From JANNMJ01 sp031397815 (GTDB lineage Bacteria > Bacteroidota > Bacteroidia > Cytophagales > Hymenobacteraceae), in the NCBI GenBank assembly GCA_031397815.1, contig JANNMJ010000054.1, forward strand, positions 1 through 52,501: a stretch of DNA of 52,501 bases, given 5' to 3'. Shown piece by piece: positions 1-8,716 of this stretch. Each line of letters begins with the position of its first letter. Position 1 is the stretch's first letter. The position numbers and the translations under genes are program-made. Under the pieces are notes generated by a model, which was given only the letters and a program-made list of their open reading frames with translations, had not been told where the DNA came from and did not search any database.

Positions 1-24
1 AACCCATCTGGCATAATAACGTTA

Positions 25-122
25 AGGGGGTGTTGTGGTTATGGTGCTGGGGGGGGGGTTTTGGGTTTTTGGGGTGGTTTGGGGGGGGGGTGTGGGGGGT
101 GAGTGGGTTAGGGGCGGGCGGG
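25..122 (+). other. G-rich, nearly pure G/T tract
   Basis: This stretch is almost entirely G and T on the plus strand, with two runs of ten G and several runs of three to six. Four or more G-tracts lie within about 60 bases, so a G-quadruplex is possible on this strand. It lies beyond the 3' end of the leftward gene ending at 218. No convincing gene was found in bases 1-217. The reading frames here are low-complexity proline/threonine artefacts. Confidence 0.5.
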
Positions 123-217
123 TAGTCGCTACCCTTAGCTGATAAAAGGGTGGGAGAGGCGCTGGAGATGGATGATAAGGGTATCGAGTTCGGCTAAAAA
201 GCAACTAGCTACAGTAC

Positions 218-1474
218 TCATTCTTTGTCTTTTTTCAGCCGCTTGGCAAGTAGGTCGTCAAATTTTTTCTTGCGCTTTGAGTGTAACTTTTTGTCAGGGT
301 CGCTACCATAGCTCTCAGTATCCCATTCAAGCGCAGATTTTACATCCGATGCCGCTTCTGGGTTGGAAGACCGTTTTTTTGCTTCTTTTAAGAGTGCTTC
401 TGCGATTGGCTTCATCCACGGGGGAAGCATCTGCACGCCAAAGCGATGAAGTGCTTGCTGCATCAGTGCCCGACGTAAAGGCCCGGCTGCATCAGTCGGT
501 CGGGTAAGATCGCCCGGTGCAAAGCACATGTTTGCCAGACTGGTAAACAGACCTGGCAAACCGCCTTTCTTTACGCGCTTGGGGACGCGGACTGCGGCCA
601 AATCTGCCCTTTCCTGTTCGGATAAGTCAATGTCAGCTATAGCGTAAATGGCTTTGGTCTCTCTGACAAACGCGATAACTTCTTCGGGTTTGTGCGGAAA
701 CACGTGAACTAGGTGATAGCCATTTCGAACACCGAGGATGCGTGTGCCTTTGCTTTTACTCACCTTGTCGTCGAAATGACCAATCAACCAGGTCCACGGC
801 TGCTTTGCCAACGCGTTACCAGTGGAATCAGTACAGAGGCAATATTTGGCTTTGAAGCTGGCTCGCTCATCGCTACCACCGGTTTTGCGTCGTACGCCAG
901 GGAATACACAACTGCTACCTTCCCAGAGGTAGATGTCAACTGGGACCTTTGGTTTGACCTTATTAAAACCGCTCTCTACATGCGTGTACCATTCGCTCTC
1001 AGGGCTGTTGTGGGCTGTCAATTGGTCAACAATGGTCTTGTTGATCCAGCGAATGTACTGGGCTACCAGTCGCAGCAGTATTTGTTGGTCTTTGTCGAAA
1101 ATATTAGGCCAAGACTTCGGCGAAGAGGTGACACTTTCTTTGGGTTTAGCAGTGGATGGTTTTGCTGACTTACCGTCTAAATGGGGGAAACCGTTGGACG
1201 GCTCATCAGGATACACCCACGAGACGACGAGAGACTTCAGGGGAGCGTTAATACCGTTGTCTGGCAAAAGCCGATTGGCTTCCTCAAGAATCCGTTCCCA
1301 ATCGGTTCCAAACTCCTGACGGCGTGCGAACAAGTTTAGCAGCACGCTGCCAGTACGGTCTGGACTGCTGATTCTGGAATGATAGGTATCAATTGTACCC
1401 AGCCTTAAGCCTAGCGCTTGCTGGTGTTTTATCATCCACGCTTTGAAGGTGGATCTGATGTATGAAAATGTCAT
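218..1474 (-). CDS. hypothetical protein downstream of ISP-like methyltransferase
   Basis: I do not recognise this 418-residue protein. I chose the ATG at 1474 (protein begins MTFSYIRSTFK) because the longer reading frame runs back into the end of the methyltransferase gene with an arginine-rich out-of-frame segment. With this start the gap to the upstream gene is 25 bases, so co-transcription with the restriction-modification genes is likely. The C-terminal 60 residues are very rich in Lys, Asp and Ser. There is no signal peptide or membrane segment. Its GC content is lower than the neighbouring methylase, which suggests a different origin. It may be an accessory factor of the restriction system or an unrelated passenger. 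Confidence 0.6.
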   Translation of the reverse strand: MTFSYIRSTFKAWMIKHQQALGLRLGTIDTYHSRISSPDRTGSVLLNLFARRQEFGTDWERILEEANRLLPDNGINAPLKSLVVSWVYPDEPSNGFPHLDGKSAKPSTAKPKESVTSSPKSWPNIFDKDQQILLRLVAQYIRWINKTIVDQLTAHNSPESEWYTHVESGFNKVKPKVPVDIYLWEGSSCVFPGVRRKTGGSDERASFKAKYCLCTDSTGNALAKQPWTWLIGHFDDKVSKSKGTRILGVRNGYHLVHVFPHKPEEVIAFVRETKAIYAIADIDLSEQERADLAAVRVPKRVKKGGLPGLFTSLANMCFAPGDLTRPTDAAGPLRRALMQQALHRFGVQMLPPWMKPIAEALLKEAKKRSSNPEAASDVKSALEWDTESYGSDPDKKLHSKRKKKFDDLLAKRLKKDKE

Positions 1475-1499
1475 CGGGAGAAATGAAAAATGGGTCAGG

Positions 1500-4400
1500 C
1501 TATTCACCGTGCGGCGCCCACGCCCACGCGTCGGCCGCTGCGGCTTCGTAGCTGGCATCCAGCGCTGGCGCGAGTAGCAGGAGCGCCAGTAGGCGCCGCA
1601 CCACCTGTGGCACGTAGCGCGCCTCTTCGGGGGTGAGGGGGCGGGTCAGGATGGGCTGCTCGCGGTAGGAAAGCCACTTTTTGAGCACCTGATAGCCGCC
1701 GATGGTAAACTCCCAGACCCGCGCCGGAATGCCGGTCCAGTAGGTGGTGTCGTTGAGGTACACGTCGAGGGCGGTATCGCCGAGGAGCGCGTAACCGGCC
1801 GCTGGTGGAAGGCCCGCGTCGGCGAAGAGCGCGTCGAGGGCGTCGCGCTCGGCGTCGGTGTAGGGGCGGGAACTGACGCGGCCGGTGCCGGGCATCACAG
1901 GTTTGCCGTGGCCGCCACTGCCCCAGCCCACGGTCAGGGCCAGATCGGCGGTGGTGGCGGGTGCTGCCACCGTGAGCTTGCCGAACGGCTGCAAGGCCTT
2001 AACGGGCGAGTGGCTCACGCCGATGAGCGGTGCGTCGGCGGCCAGCAGGGCGGCCACCCGCTCGCCGAGCGCGGCCGACTGCCGCAGGTCAGCGGCGGTG
2101 GCGGGCAATGGGATGCGGGGCCAGTCGTGGGGCAGGTCGGCGGCGTGGCGGGCGCGGTAGCGCGGGCTGTAGCCCATGGCCAGCGCGTGGTACCACGGCA
2201 GCCCGGCGGTGGGAAGCTGGTCGAGATCGGTCAAACCCAGCGCCGTCAGGTACGCACGGACGCGGGCCGATATGTTGGCCGTTATCTGCGGCTCAGCGGC
2301 GCCGAATAGGGGGGTGGCTATCGACTCCCGAGTTAATAATACAGGAAAGTGGCGTGCGTGACCAGACAAAGAATCATAGTCGCTTACCAACGAACTCATC
2401 GTAAAAGGTACCCCCTCCTTGCTTTTGTCAGCAGAGTCACGACTTATCAGAAAGCTATTACCAGGGACGTCTTGAAGCTTTAATAAGGAAGGACTTGGTT
2501 CGCTAAAAAGAGGACGGATATTCGCTAAATAGCACCACCTGTTATCGAATGGCTTAAAAGGGTAACGCGTGATAACGTTCGGGTTGTATGCTGTCTCTGA
2601 TTGAAGTTTCTTGCGCGCTTCTGGACCAGCGATTCTATTACCCGTCATCATTAGCGGTGCGCTTATTTCTGCTACTCTCTCGTCTGTGACCGCTGGATCA
2701 AAGTATGCGCTCATTCTCTCTTCGAGAACTTCTCGCTCGTGCGCGATCAGTGACAACCCGCGTCTTTCTACGGGACCATTGAGCGGTAATTGCGCGGCCA
2801 GTTCCACCAGCGTCGGCCACGTGCGGTACTGGTCAGTAGCTGACGCGTCAGGTAATCCTGTGTCGGCGTTGATCTCCTCTTCCTCCGGCGCTGCGCCCGC
2901 CCGGAACGTGAACCAGTCGCGGGCGGTGGGGTCCATCACCTGATACTGCGCGTTGAAGTTGGGGACAGTGAGCGAAGCGACCAACGCCTCCCGCTTGCCC
3001 TTACCCCAGAATTCGCGGTAGCGCACCAGCGGCGCGGCTGGGGCGGTGCCCGCTACCGGGGCACGGCGTACCAGCAGCCCCACGGCTGTGCCTTTGCGGA
3101 TGCCGGCGGGGTTCTGCGGCGTACTGAACACGCTCGGGTCCGGCTCGCCGGTGGGCGTGGTCTTGCCGGTTTCACGGGAGTCGCCGTTGAGGTTGTCGAA
3201 CCAGAGCCGGTCGAAATTGCCCAGCAGATGGCGGCGCATCACCACGAACGACTTGGAGCGCAGGTAGCTGAAGTTGGTAACGAAGCTCACCACACCTTGG
3301 CCGGTCCCTTCGGCTACGCGCCGCTCGGCGATGCGGAAAAAGCGTACGTACAGCTCGTCGAGGTTGAATTTTTTTATTCCCCACTCCTCGATCAGGCCCT
3401 GCTTGTAAATGTCCACTAAGCCATTTTCCTCGGCGGGGCTGGTGCCGGCGTAGGCGTTGTAGGGCGGGTTGCCGAGCACCACCAGAATGGGTTTTTGCCG
3501 CTTGACGTCGCGGGCGGCGTCGTGCTCGGCTTTCAGGTCTGGGTAAAGCTGGCCGGTAAGCGGCGGCAGCGCGTCGTGCTCTTCCCAGCCGGTAAGCGAG
3601 TTGGTGAGGTAGACGGCGGCGCGCTCGGCGGTTTTCTTCTTCGCGTCGGTCTTGAAGTCGAGCGGGGCGCCCAGCTCCTGCAAGAGCAACCCCAGCTGTA
3701 AGTGTGCCACCACAAAGGGCGCGGGCATCAGCTCGAACCCAAACAGGCGCTCGCGCACGGCCTTCTTCAGGTCCTGACGGGTGAGCGCATCGGCGCCCTG
3801 CTCATCGTAGGTTCGGGCAATGCGGCGCACGACTTCCACTAGGTAGGCCCCGGTGCCGCAGGCAGGGTCGAGGACGTACACGCTCGGGTCGGCGAGGCCA
3901 TCGGGCAAGCCCAGCTCCTCGCGCAGCACCCGGTCCACGCGCTCGACCATGTACGTCACGATTTCGGGTGGCGTGTACCACACGCCCAATTCGCGGCGCA
4001 ACGCGGGGTCGTAGGCTTCCAGAAACGGCTCGTAGAAGTATTGGACCGCGTATGCCTCCTCAAACCGCTTGAAGAACACCGCCCGCTTCACCCGGTTGAG
4101 TACGGCGGCTGTCCAGTCGAGCACCTCATCAAGCCCGAGCGGTTGCAGCGTCGAGGGCTTGCTCAAATCCTCGAACAGCGATTTGATCATCGGTACGTGC
4201 AGGCTCCACGCCGCCGCACGCCAGTCGAACACGGCACCAGCGGGCGCCGTCCGGCTCCACAGGACCCACGCCGAGAAGACCCCGTAGAACAGCGTCTGCA
4301 CCAGCGTCGAGCGGAAGAAATGCTCACCTTTCTCACCCACGAAGCGGTTGCCGAGCGCCTGTTCCATCGCCTGCCGGAGCTGATCGAGCGCGGGCAGGTC

Positions 4401-5024
4401 GGCTGACTGTTCGAGCCGAAAAAGCCCCTCGCGGGCGTATGACGCCAGAAAGCGCGCCAGCTCATCGGGTGCCGTGATGGGCGCTTTGTAGAGCAGTACC
4501 CGCCGCAGAAACTCGGTCAGGCGCGCGCCGTGCGCCGCCACGGTGGCTTCGCGCTGCTCGGGGGCGGCCAACTGCCAAAACTCCGCTTCGGAAGCACCGA
4601 CGGCGTACCGCTCCCGGTAAATCGGCTGCCCCTGCTCGTCGGCTTCCAGCAGCAAAAACTCTCGTAGGTTGGTGACCAGCACCAGCCCGTAGTGCGTCAG
4701 GTATTTTTTAACCTGCGCGCTCTGCGCCAGTTTCTCAATGTTCTGCGCCGTGCCTTTAGCTTCCACGGCGCCACGCTCGGGGTTGGTGGCTTGGTTCGGC
4801 GTCAGCTCGCCGCGCTTTAGCTGCGTTGCCGTGTAAAAACCAATATCCGGAATGCCGGCCCCCTTGTTTTTGGGGTTCAGGATGCTGTGAACGCGTGGCT
4901 TTAGTAGGCGCCCGACCGAGTCGAATAGATTGGTAAGAGGCGGATAGTAAGACGTTTCCTTGACTCCTGTACCGGAAGCGTGGATGCTATGCAGGTCAGA
5001 TAAGTAACGTTCAAAAGGAGTCAT
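1500..5024 (-). CDS. Type ISP-like N6-adenine DNA methyltransferase/specificity protein
   Basis: This 1174-residue protein carries a gamma-class adenine methyltransferase core: the AdoMet-binding motif DPACGTGAYL near residue 382 and the catalytic motif NPPY near residue 517. About 350 residues precede the core and include a PD-(D/E)XK-like stretch (PDIGFYT ... AVEAKGTAQN), as in the N-terminal nuclease-like part of Type ISP and type IIG enzymes. About 600 residues follow, where the ISP family carries target recognition. It starts within the stop of the upstream helicase gene (ATGA overlap at 5021-5024), which implies translational coupling. In classical Type ISP enzymes such as LlaGI, nuclease, helicase and methylase are fused. 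Here the helicase is a separate and damaged gene. The methylase itself appears full length. Confidence 0.85.
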   Translation of the reverse strand: MTPFERYLSDLHSIHASGTGVKETSYYPPLTNLFDSVGRLLKPRVHSILNPKNKGAGIPDIGFYTATQLKRGELTPNQATNPERGAVEAKGTAQNIEKLAQSAQVKKYLTHYGLVLVTNLREFLLLEADEQGQPIYRERYAVGASEAEFWQLAAPEQREATVAAHGARLTEFLRRVLLYKAPITAPDELARFLASYAREGLFRLEQSADLPALDQLRQAMEQALGNRFVGEKGEHFFRSTLVQTLFYGVFSAWVLWSRTAPAGAVFDWRAAAWSLHVPMIKSLFEDLSKPSTLQPLGLDEVLDWTAAVLNRVKRAVFFKRFEEAYAVQYFYEPFLEAYDPALRRELGVWYTPPEIVTYMVERVDRVLREELGLPDGLADPSVYVLDPACGTGAYLVEVVRRIARTYDEQGADALTRQDLKKAVRERLFGFELMPAPFVVAHLQLGLLLQELGAPLDFKTDAKKKTAERAAVYLTNSLTGWEEHDALPPLTGQLYPDLKAEHDAARDVKRQKPILVVLGNPPYNAYAGTSPAEENGLVDIYKQGLIEEWGIKKFNLDELYVRFFRIAERRVAEGTGQGVVSFVTNFSYLRSKSFVVMRRHLLGNFDRLWFDNLNGDSRETGKTTPTGEPDPSVFSTPQNPAGIRKGTAVGLLVRRAPVAGTAPAAPLVRYREFWGKGKREALVASLTVPNFNAQYQVMDPTARDWFTFRAGAAPEEEEINADTGLPDASATDQYRTWPTLVELAAQLPLNGPVERRGLSLIAHEREVLEERMSAYFDPAVTDERVAEISAPLMMTGNRIAGPEARKKLQSETAYNPNVITRYPFKPFDNRWCYLANIRPLFSEPSPSLLKLQDVPGNSFLISRDSADKSKEGVPFTMSSLVSDYDSLSGHARHFPVLLTRESIATPLFGAAEPQITANISARVRAYLTALGLTDLDQLPTAGLPWYHALAMGYSPRYRARHAADLPHDWPRIPLPATAADLRQSAALGERVAALLAADAPLIGVSHSPVKALQPFGKLTVAAPATTADLALTVGWGSGGHGKPVMPGTGRVSSRPYTDAERDALDALFADAGLPPAAGYALLGDTALDVYLNDTTYWTGIPARVWEFTIGGYQVLKKWLSYREQPILTRPLTPEEARYVPQVVRRLLALLLLAPALDASYEAAAADAWAWAPHGE

Positions 5025-6778
5025 AAAACGGAATTGGTCTGGTAAAGTAATGCTACCCCCGCCACCGCCGTACCGTAAGCCGCTCGTCTGCTATGGTCTC
5101 TCTTGAGTTTCCAAGACGTAGGCTTGGCGTGTTGGGTATTATTGGTCAATCCTAAGGCACGGTTGAGTCTCAGGGTGTAGTGCGATGTCAAATTGGTTTG
5201 ATCGAAGCCCTTGAGGCCGCCCAGCTGCTCGATGCCGACGTAGATGTTTTCAGGCTTCTCCTTTTTGGGGAAGTGGAGGCCCAGCTCTTTCCCCTGAATC
5301 ATCTTCCGGGTGCGCGCCACGATGAGGCGGTCGGTGAGGTCGAAGAACGGCTTCGGCAGGTGCTGGATGAAGGTGGCGAGCAGGCGGGTTTCGGCGGGCA
5401 GCTTCTGCCACTCCTCGAATTTGTGCTGCACGTCGGCAAAAGCGTGCTGGAGCGAGTTGATCTGGATGCCGGCGACGTCGGCAAAGCCGTTGTTTTGCCC
5501 TTTCACCAGCAGCTTGAACTGGTTGCGGACGTCGGTGAGCTGGGTGTTGATGGGGGTAGCCGAGAGCAGCAGAACTTTTATGTCGCGGTTTTTGGCCAGC
5601 AGCTTTTCCACGAGCCACTTGTAGCGGCTGCTTTTATCGTTGCGCAGGTTGTGGCTTTCATCGATGACGATGAGCTTGGGCTTGCTGCTCTGGAAGTACC
5701 GCAGGCTTTTGAAATCGGGCTTGTTGCGGTGCTCGAAGTACTCGTCGGTGAGGTCGGTATGGTAGCGGATAACGTAATCGAACTCATCGGCATCAAACCG
5801 CGAGTCGAACCCGTGCAGCCAGCGTCGCCAGTTGTTCTCCAGCTTTTTAGGCGACAGCAGAATGACTTCGCGGCCGTCCATCTCGAAGAACTTCATCACG
5901 GCCAGCGCCTGCCAGGTTTTACCCAAGCCCACGGCATCGGCGAGGATGGCGCCGCCGTAGGTCTGGAGCATCCGGATCAGGCTCAGCACGCCCTGCCGCT
6001 GGAAGGGGAGGAGGGCTTTGTAGACTTCGGTTTCGCGCAGGTCGGTGATCTGGCGGAGTACGTCGGGGCGGCTTTCCCAAGCCAGCAGCTCCGCGGCGAA
6101 CAGCTCGTAGAGCACCTTTTCATACACCTCGCGCGGGCTGTACTTACGGTTGAGGTCGGCGAGCAGCTTCAGCAGATGGGTTTTAAAGTCCACTTCGCGC
6201 CCATCAAGGCCGCGGACGGTAGTGCGGGTTTCGGGCTTCTTCCACAGATCGGCGTACCATTGGCGCAGCTCCTTGTAGTTGGCATCCGTGCCGGCACCGG
6301 CGGTGTTCAGCTCCAAGTTGCCCGACTCCGTCAGCCCCAGCCCCGCCTGCGTCAGGTTCGAGGAGCCTGTCACGAAGAAGTGGTCCGTTGCCTTCTTCGA
6401 GTCGGCGTGAAACAGGTAAGCCTTTGCGTGGCAGAAGTTCGGCCGCAGCGTCCGCACCTGCACCGTTTCGGGCGTCAGGAAATCCATTGCCTGTCGGGCG
6501 TTGCTGCTCACACTCAGCGCCCGATCCGCACTCAGATCATCGTTGAGCAAGTCGTACAGTTTCTCGCCTTCCAATTCCAGCTGCTCCGTGTCGCCGATGA
6601 CCAAGCGGCAGCTTGTCAGCTTCCCGTCAAAGTCCTTGTGCAGGCACGCCAGCGCCGCCGCCGAGAAATAACCGGTCACCACGTCGAAAGCCCCCGGCTT
6701 ATCGAGGTTCTCTTTAATGAAGTCGTATACTACCGCCGAAGTGTCGGCGTCGGGGCGGGATTTATTATCTAGTAACAC
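5021..6778 (-). CDS. PLD-nuclease/SNF2-type helicase, C-terminally truncated
   Basis: The N-terminal part resembles a phospholipase-D-type nuclease (H117 and K119 in HAKAYLF, then GSSN at 138-141). It is followed by an SF2/SNF2 ATPase first lobe with Walker A DAVGLGKT (281-288), the DESH box (373-376) and SATP (406-409). Members of this architecture normally continue with a helicase C-terminal lobe and reach roughly 1000 residues or more. Here homology-like sequence stops after GFDQ (residue 527). It is replaced by a tail of about 58 residues of lower GC and unrelated character, ending exactly in the ATGA overlap with the methylase. I infer an internal deletion or insertion that removed lobe 2, so ATP-driven translocation is probably lost. 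The nuclease and first lobe remain open. The partner is the methylase immediately downstream. Confidence 0.8.
   Translation of the reverse strand: MLLDNKSRPDADTSAVVYDFIKENLDKPGAFDVVTGYFSAAALACLHKDFDGKLTSCRLVIGDTEQLELEGEKLYDLLNDDLSADRALSVSSNARQAMDFLTPETVQVRTLRPNFCHAKAYLFHADSKKATDHFFVTGSSNLTQAGLGLTESGNLELNTAGAGTDANYKELRQWYADLWKKPETRTTVRGLDGREVDFKTHLLKLLADLNRKYSPREVYEKVLYELFAAELLAWESRPDVLRQITDLRETEVYKALLPFQRQGVLSLIRMLQTYGGAILADAVGLGKTWQALAVMKFFEMDGREVILLSPKKLENNWRRWLHGFDSRFDADEFDYVIRYHTDLTDEYFEHRNKPDFKSLRYFQSSKPKLIVIDESHNLRNDKSSRYKWLVEKLLAKNRDIKVLLLSATPINTQLTDVRNQFKLLVKGQNNGFADVAGIQINSLQHAFADVQHKFEEWQKLPAETRLLATFIQHLPKPFFDLTDRLIVARTRKMIQGKELGLHFPKKEKPENIYVGIEQLGGLKGFDQTNLTSHYTLRLNRALGLTNNTQHAKPTSWKLKRDHSRRAAYGTAVAGVALLYQTNSVL
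5027..5197 (-). other. unrelated tail segment replacing helicase lobe 2
   Basis: This lower-GC segment encodes the aberrant C-terminus of the SNF2 protein (residues 528-585). It begins directly after the last recognisable helicase residues and reaches almost to the methylase start. Its origin is not clear. It could be the remnant of an inserted element or the product of a deletion joining out-of-frame sequence. I could not identify terminal inverted repeats or a target duplication. Confidence 0.45.
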
Positions 6779-7051
6779 GCGGCAGACGTGAGTAAGCGAA
6801 AGAGTAGCTCAGTACAGTGCCGAAAGCTAATTCACGCTTGACCACATCGCCTAATCCCGGCGGGCGGGGCCGCTTCGTGCGCCGCAATCCTCTTCCGGCC
6901 ATTCGGGTTTATTACAATCATCTCCTTGCTGATATTCACCACTTACCGCCGCTTTCCTAGCAGATTGTGCAGGTACTGCGGCCCCACCACCTCCACGCCC
7001 GCCGGAGCCGCCATTTAGGGGGCCAGCGGTGTCAGATCACGGGTCAGGAAG
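6779..7051. other. intergenic region with coding debris
   Basis: No intact gene is visible. On the minus strand 6943-7014 reads as a 23-residue fragment (MAAPAGVEVVGPQYLHNLLG, then a few basic residues and a stop). It has good codon character and may be the tail of a lost gene. The region is the leader of the leftward restriction genes. No clear TAnnTTTG promoter was found upstream of 6778. Confidence 0.35.
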
Positions 7052-7387
7052 GTGACGTCGCTTCGCTCGTCACTCCACGGAGTCTCGCAAAACACTCGGG
7101 GAGCCAGTAAAGGGCGCTGGTTTCTACTCGGGCACGCGCCCCGTACCAATCAGCCCATCACGCTCTACGCCCTCGACCGCATTCGCCACTTGGCCCCGGC
7201 GTCCGATATTTCATACCTGCCGAGCGCCTTGAGACCGGAAACCTATTTCGCGAATTTGATTGGCGTATCCGTCCCCGCTACCACGGTGGTCTTCGGAGCC
7301 GATGTGGAAGTGCTGGCGCTGCCAACCCTGCGCACCGAAATGGCGGCGGCGTTGCAGGTAGCGGCAGGAGTGTACGACAAGGAGTAA
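7052..7387 (+). pseudogene. remnant of a WYL-domain transcriptional regulator
   Basis: The 111-residue reading frame contains the typical end of a WYL regulator: RWFLLG followed by ITLYALDRI and PETYFANLIGVSVP, and then the C-terminal pattern FGADVEVLALPTLRTEMA ending in a short helix. In complete family members an N-terminal winged helix precedes this. Roughly 50-70 residues also separate the GVSVP and VEVL segments. Both are absent, so I infer a 5' truncation plus an internal deletion. WYL proteins usually bind nucleotide or nucleic-acid ligands and often regulate defence islands. It may once have controlled the neighbouring restriction genes. Its own function is probably lost. Confidence 0.7.
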
Positions 7388-7405
7388 ACCCATCGGATTG
7401 GCCCC

Positions 7406-8251
7406 CTAGCTAGCGGAGGGGCGCACGTCGTAGCCGATCATAAACAGGGCGGCTTCCACGGCGCGCAACTGTTCAGTAGCCGCTACTTGGTGCAGGGGCG
7501 AATTGGGCGTCAGTTGCGTCAGCACGGCGGTCAGTAACCAGTTCGCCCACATATTGTGCTCGGTGTGGTGGCGGTCTGACTGCAGCGGGCCAAAGGTGAG
7601 TGGCCCCTGGCTGGGGTTCCGGCTTTGGCGCACGTCCGGCGCGCCCGGGGCGTACTTAAAGGCAAAACGCAGCTCTTTCGGCACGGTACTCAGGCCTTCC
7701 TGCTCGCACCATTTCCGGACCAGCAGGCCCAGCGCCGCCCCAACGCGACTGTCGTAAATGATGAAATCATCAAACAGCATCGCGTAGAGTTTAGTGTATC
7801 CAGAGTTCATCTTGATGCCGTCCCAGCTCGTCGCCGTCGAAAAGTCGGGGCGATTCAGCTCGGCGCGTACTTTTTCAAAATAGGTCGGCAGACTGCCGTG
7901 CGCGGCCGTCAGCGTATCAAGGGCGGTGATGTTGGTCGGTTTCTGTTTCCCCACGCCGCCCCAATCCAGGATGCCGATGCAGGCGCTGCGGCAGGCGGCG
8001 TTATCATTTTCGCGGACGCTGCGGCGTACTTCCGTCGCAAGGGGTTTTAGGATTTGGTCTGTGGTGTCATATCCTGCACCGTTCCAGTCGTACTTCTTGA
8101 AGGCATCGTAGAGCGATTCGCACTTCCAAGCTTTGCGAGCCTTACGGTGGTGGTATTGATGACCGAACCGCCCTTCGGCACTCAGGTGGCCGATTAAAAA
8201 AGTAGCGAAACATTGAACGGCGGGGAGCGCTAAATAGTCAGCTTTCTTCAT
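7406..8251 (-). CDS. hypothetical protein, 281 residues, defence-island context
   Basis: I do not recognise the family. The protein is soluble, with no signal or membrane segment. It has a conserved-looking core (TSWDGIKMNSGYTKLYAMLFDD, residues about 140-165, followed by FIIYDSRVGAALG) and a His-rich stretch DRHHTEHNMWANW near residue 230. The aromatic and charged clusters suggest an enzyme or nucleic-acid binding protein, but no catalytic motif is certain. Codon usage is ordinary and the frame is intact. It sits between a decayed regulator and the prophage boundary, on the same strand as the restriction genes but separated from them by the WYL remnant. Confidence 0.65.
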   Translation of the reverse strand: MKKADYLALPAVQCFATFLIGHLSAEGRFGHQYHHRKARKAWKCESLYDAFKKYDWNGAGYDTTDQILKPLATEVRRSVRENDNAACRSACIGILDWGGVGKQKPTNITALDTLTAAHGSLPTYFEKVRAELNRPDFSTATSWDGIKMNSGYTKLYAMLFDDFIIYDSRVGAALGLLVRKWCEQEGLSTVPKELRFAFKYAPGAPDVRQSRNPSQGPLTFGPLQSDRHHTEHNMWANWLLTAVLTQLTPNSPLHQVAATEQLRAVEAALFMIGYDVRPSAS

Positions 8252-8459
8252 AAGGCAAGCTACTGCTTTTTATCAAAGCAGACAGAAAGCGCCGGGCGTC
8301 TCGTCCGCCTATCCATTCAACCTCTTCGCGCACTACCCGCCCGCTGCGGGTAACGAGGTACGGCCCCTTCCACCTCTTTTTGGCCGGCAGGGCGGCTTCG
8401 AGCACGGGAGCTGACGAGCGTCCCGCAGTCCTCCTTGTTGTTGGGGGGGGCAACCTCAA
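8238..8459 (-). CDS. possible small protein, 73 residues
   Basis: This basic small reading frame overlaps the start of the next leftward gene by 14 bases. Its C-terminal half (KRWKGPYLVTRSGRVVREE onward) looks more protein-like than the Arg/Pro-rich first 25 residues, so the true start may be internal. No family is recognised. It could equally be decayed sequence between the defence island and the prophage. The remaining stretch 8460-8650 shows no convincing gene. Confidence 0.3.
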   Translation of the reverse strand: MRLPPPTTRRTAGRSSAPVLEAALPAKKRWKGPYLVTRSGRVVREEVEWIGGRDARRFLSALIKSSSLPYEES

Positions 8460-8651
8460 AGTCGTTGGAGCGAGTAATCCAAGAGATCGGCAGACTGTTT
8501 AGACATTCGGCACGATCAGCAGAGAAGTGGAAGATGGCAGCCGCGCCGAGGCCCGACCGGCGCGCCAAGGTCGAAGGTCGGCCAGTGGTGATGATAGTGT
8601 CAGTACTACTGCCGATTTTGTTACTTTCCTGTTACTTTTTCAAATAAAAAG

Positions 8652-8680
8652 GCCCTCAGCGTGAGCTGAGGGCTTTTTTT
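8652..8680 (+). terminator. strong bidirectional intrinsic terminator
   Basis: A perfect 9-bp stem (GCCCTCAGC / GCTGAGGGC) with a GTGA loop is followed by seven T on the plus strand. On the minus strand the hairpin is followed by TTTTT after two bases. It lies 12 bases left of attL, so it belongs to the chromosome. It would insulate the defence island from the prophage. Confidence 0.85.
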
Positions 8681-8691
8681 GCCCTATGGCG

Positions 8692-8707
8692 AGTAGTCCG
8701 TAGGGAA
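8692..8707 (+). repeat. attL core, 16-bp direct repeat
   Basis: The sequence AGTAGTCCGTAGGGAA is identical to 46653-46668. It lies between a chromosomal terminator and the integrase gene. Read on the minus strand (TTCCCTACGGACTACT) it resembles the end of a tRNA T-arm and acceptor stem, a common integrase target, but no tRNA is present here. Confidence 0.85.
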
Positions 8708-8716
8708 CTGGCGTTT

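Noticed and set aside
5180..6772. 530-residue open frame on the plus strand
   Set aside because: It is the mirror of the leftward SNF2 gene, lacks any motif and has the Val/Gly/Arg-rich composition typical of antisense frames in GC-rich DNA.
1500..8251. DISARM or BREX system
   Set aside because: A methylase, a PLD domain and a SNF2-like domain are present, but DrmA/DrmB or BrxL/PglZ-type genes are not. The pair fits a split Type ISP-like system better.
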